Source of the DNA: Lachnospiraceae bacterium UBA7026
Lineage (GTDB): Bacteria > Bacillota > Clostridia > Lachnospirales > Lachnospiraceae
Length of the DNA stretch: 32,651 nt
Direction: 5' to 3'
NCBI GenBank assembly: GCA_002494165.1
Contig: DLBH01000006.1
Span: forward strand, 1-32,651
Shown here: positions 31,000 to 32,651 of the stretch, piece after piece
How the letters are laid out: the number at the start of each line of letters is the position of its first letter
How positions within the stretch are numbered: position 1 is the first letter of the stretch
Program-made: the position numbers and the translations under genes
Notes under the pieces: model-generated
Seen by the model: only the letters and a program-made list of their open reading frames with translations
Database searches by the model: none
Told to the model about the DNA's origin: nothing

Positions 31000-31950
31000 A
31001 TGAAGGACATAATTAAAGACCTGATTTTGGATGCTTCTTCTAAGATGACTGAAACTGCGTTGACTACACCCTATATCATTTCGAAGGGAACCAAGCGGCT
31101 CCCGGACCGGGGCGATGTAATCAGGATTATCAAGGACATTCGTCGGGTCATGTTCCCGGGATATTTTGGAGATGAGAATATTTCTTTAATTTCTCCGGAT
31201 TATTTTATTGGCGATAAGCTGACGCATATTTATGGGGACCTGAAGAAGCAGGTTAAGGCAGCTCTGGACTTCCGCCAGCAGGAGGAGGACCAGGATGAAG
31301 ATACGATCAGGAAGGCGGAGGAGATTTGTAATGTTTTCTTCCGGAGGCTTCCTGATGTACAGCAGATGCTTCTGAAGGATGTGGAGGCAGGTTATTACGG
31401 GGACCCGGCAGCCAAGAGCAGAGAAGATGTTGTCTTCTCTTATCCTGGCCTGTTTGCCATTTTTGTATACCGGATTGCCCATGAGTTCTATGTACAGGAT
31501 GTACCCCTGCTGCCCAGAATCATGACCGAGTATGCCCACAGCAGGACAGGTATCGATATTAATTCCGGTGCCCAGATTGGGGAGTATTTCTTCATCGACC
31601 ACGGTACAGGCGTTGTTATCGGTGAGACCACTGAGATAGGTAATAATGTGAAGCTTTATCAGGGAGTAACTCTGGGAGCTCTTTCTACCAGAAGTGGTCA
31701 GAAGCTGAAAGGAAAGAAGCGTCATCCCACAATCAGGGATAATGTAACTGTCTATTCCGGAGCCAGTATTCTTGGCGGCGAGACAGAGATTGGCGAGGGT
31801 GTCATCGTGGCAGGTGGTGCTTTTGTCACCAAGTCTGTTCCGGCCCACACTAAGGTTATTGTTAAGAATCCGGAACTGCAATTTATGAATTCAGATAAGA
31901 AAATCGAGCTGCAGGGAACTGCGAATGATGAGGGTATCTGGGAGATTTAG
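31000..31950 (+). CDS. epsC: Serine O-acetyltransferase EpsC/CysE
   Basis: 316 aa. It converts L-serine and acetyl-CoA to O-acetylserine for cysteine synthesis. The C-terminal half is a left-handed beta-helix of hexapeptide repeats with the catalytic His region FIDHGTGVVIGET and the acceptor region EYAHSRTGID. An N-terminal helical extension gives the longer EpsC form found in Firmicutes. The ATG follows CCGGAGGG. A cysteine synthase gene is not in the window. Confidence 0.94.
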   Translation: MKDIIKDLILDASSKMTETALTTPYIISKGTKRLPDRGDVIRIIKDIRRVMFPGYFGDENISLISPDYFIGDKLTHIYGDLKKQVKAALDFRQQEEDQDEDTIRKAEEICNVFFRRLPDVQQMLLKDVEAGYYGDPAAKSREDVVFSYPGLFAIFVYRIAHEFYVQDVPLLPRIMTEYAHSRTGIDINSGAQIGEYFFIDHGTGVVIGETTEIGNNVKLYQGVTLGALSTRSGQKLKGKKRHPTIRDNVTVYSGASILGGETEIGEGVIVAGGAFVTKSVPAHTKVIVKNPELQFMNSDKKIELQGTANDEGIWEI

Positions 31951-32167
31951 ATGGGGACTGTCCATTCTTTTTAGGAAAGGGGCAGATGACCGGACCGATA
32001 GAGCCTATGGCAGATGAGTCAGAGTTTGGTCAGATTGATACTTCCAGATAGGGAAATACCCATTTCGAATTGCGAAAAGTCTTGGATGATTTTGATAATA
32101 ATAAAATCTATAGCTATTGTTTTGGTCATCAATCAATGATAATTCGTTTTATCGGAAGGGAGTATAC

Positions 32168-32443
32168 ATGAATAAGGAGTTTATTACTTACGCCAGGATG
32201 TTTAAGGCCATGTCAGATGAGAACCGGCTGAAGATCCTAGGAATGCTTAAGGAGCGTGAGTACAATGCCAGCGAGCTCTTAGAGGAAGTAGAATTTGGTC
32301 AATCTACCTTGTCACATCATATGAAGATTTTGATTAATTCAGGCCTTGTCGTCGCCAAAAAGAATGGTAAATGGACCATTTACAGTCTGGTACCGCATGT
32401 CTTTGAAGAAGTGTCCAATTGGATAAGAAATCTGGTATGGTGA
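32168..32443 (+). CDS. ArsR-family winged-helix regulator
   Basis: 91 aa. Full ArsR/SmtB winged-helix: FKAMSDENRLKILGML at the N terminus and the recognition helix region QSTLSHHMKILINSGLV. The typical metal motif CxC is absent; there are no cysteines at all, so it may sense something other than thiol-bound metals. The ATG at 32168 has GGAAGGGAG upstream at good spacing. No partner gene is visible before the tRNA, so its target is unknown. Confidence 0.93.
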   Translation: MNKEFITYARMFKAMSDENRLKILGMLKEREYNASELLEEVEFGQSTLSHHMKILINSGLVVAKKNGKWTIYSLVPHVFEEVSNWIRNLVW

Positions 32444-32552
32444 TGCTTTATCCGGCTGGATAAGGAAGTTGTTTTGACCATGCCTATTGGGTGTAGAAGT
32501 TTGTGCCAGCCATAAGAAATGGCTGGCCGGTCAAGTGGTATAAGAATTTTTG

Positions 32553-32581
32553 TTGACAAATTAGTATTTATAAAGTAAAAT
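32553..32581 (+). promoter_or_regulatory. Strong promoter of tRNA-Phe
   Basis: TTGACA (32553-32558), 17-bp spacer, TAAAAT (32576-32581). The tRNA begins 29 nt after the -10. Confidence 0.9.
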
Positions 32582-32609
32582 CTAACCGTTGTCTGTAAGA
32601 CAGCTGAAT

Positions 32610-32651
<42 letters not shown>

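Overview
The window looks like chromosomal DNA of an anaerobic Firmicute, most likely a Lachnospiraceae-type Clostridium relative. The reasons are strong AGGAGG-type ribosome binding sites, TTGACA/TATAAT promoters, a pdu-type microcompartment locus, a butyryl/propionyl-CoA:acetate CoA-transferase, a hemolysin III protein and an EpsC-type serine acetyltransferase. The species cannot be named from the sequence alone.

Region 1 (1-7342, + strand) is the 3' part of a bacterial microcompartment (BMC) operon. Its gene order follows the pdu operons: BMC-H shell protein with a long acidic tail (PduK position), EutJ, a PduM-like/flavoprotein-like protein, PduN vertex protein, PduO, PduP, PduS and PduT, closed by a strong terminator. 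The signature enzyme lies outside the window. A PduO adenosyltransferase with its motifs intact makes a B12-dependent diol dehydratase the best guess.

Region 2 (7369-11718) starts with an orphan 115-aa protein. A convergent minus-strand operon follows: pduU, pduV and two tandem methylthioribose-kinase-like phosphotransferases. pduU has a consensus-like promoter and a leader of about 180 nt that folds on paper into a long interrupted hairpin.

Region 3 (11.8-18.5 kb) is ordinary: GIY-YIG protein, hemolysin III, nitrilase-family amidase, DEAD-box helicase and a GH13 glycosidase. Two sets of non-coding tandem repeats sit between these genes. Region 4 (18.5-24.97 kb) has tRNA-Tyr, pta, the CoA-transferase, a LytTR regulator without the phospho-acceptor Asp, an LpdD/PAC4-like protein and a secreted Ig-like/helveticin-J-like protein.

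Region 5 (25.1-30.9 kb) is the most unusual part. It encodes a TerY-P-like phosphorylation module: two vWA proteins, an apparently active Ser/Thr-type kinase with a zinc ribbon and a C-terminal beta domain, a shortened pseudokinase with the same C-terminal modules, a PP2C phosphatase and a free-standing TerY-C-like eight-cysteine protein. No TerC/TerD genes are visible. The set looks like a kinase/phosphatase switch with vWA adaptors, and its output is unknown.

Region 6 (30.9 kb to the end) holds epsC/cysE, an ArsR-family regulator and the 5' end of tRNA-Phe with a near-consensus promoter.
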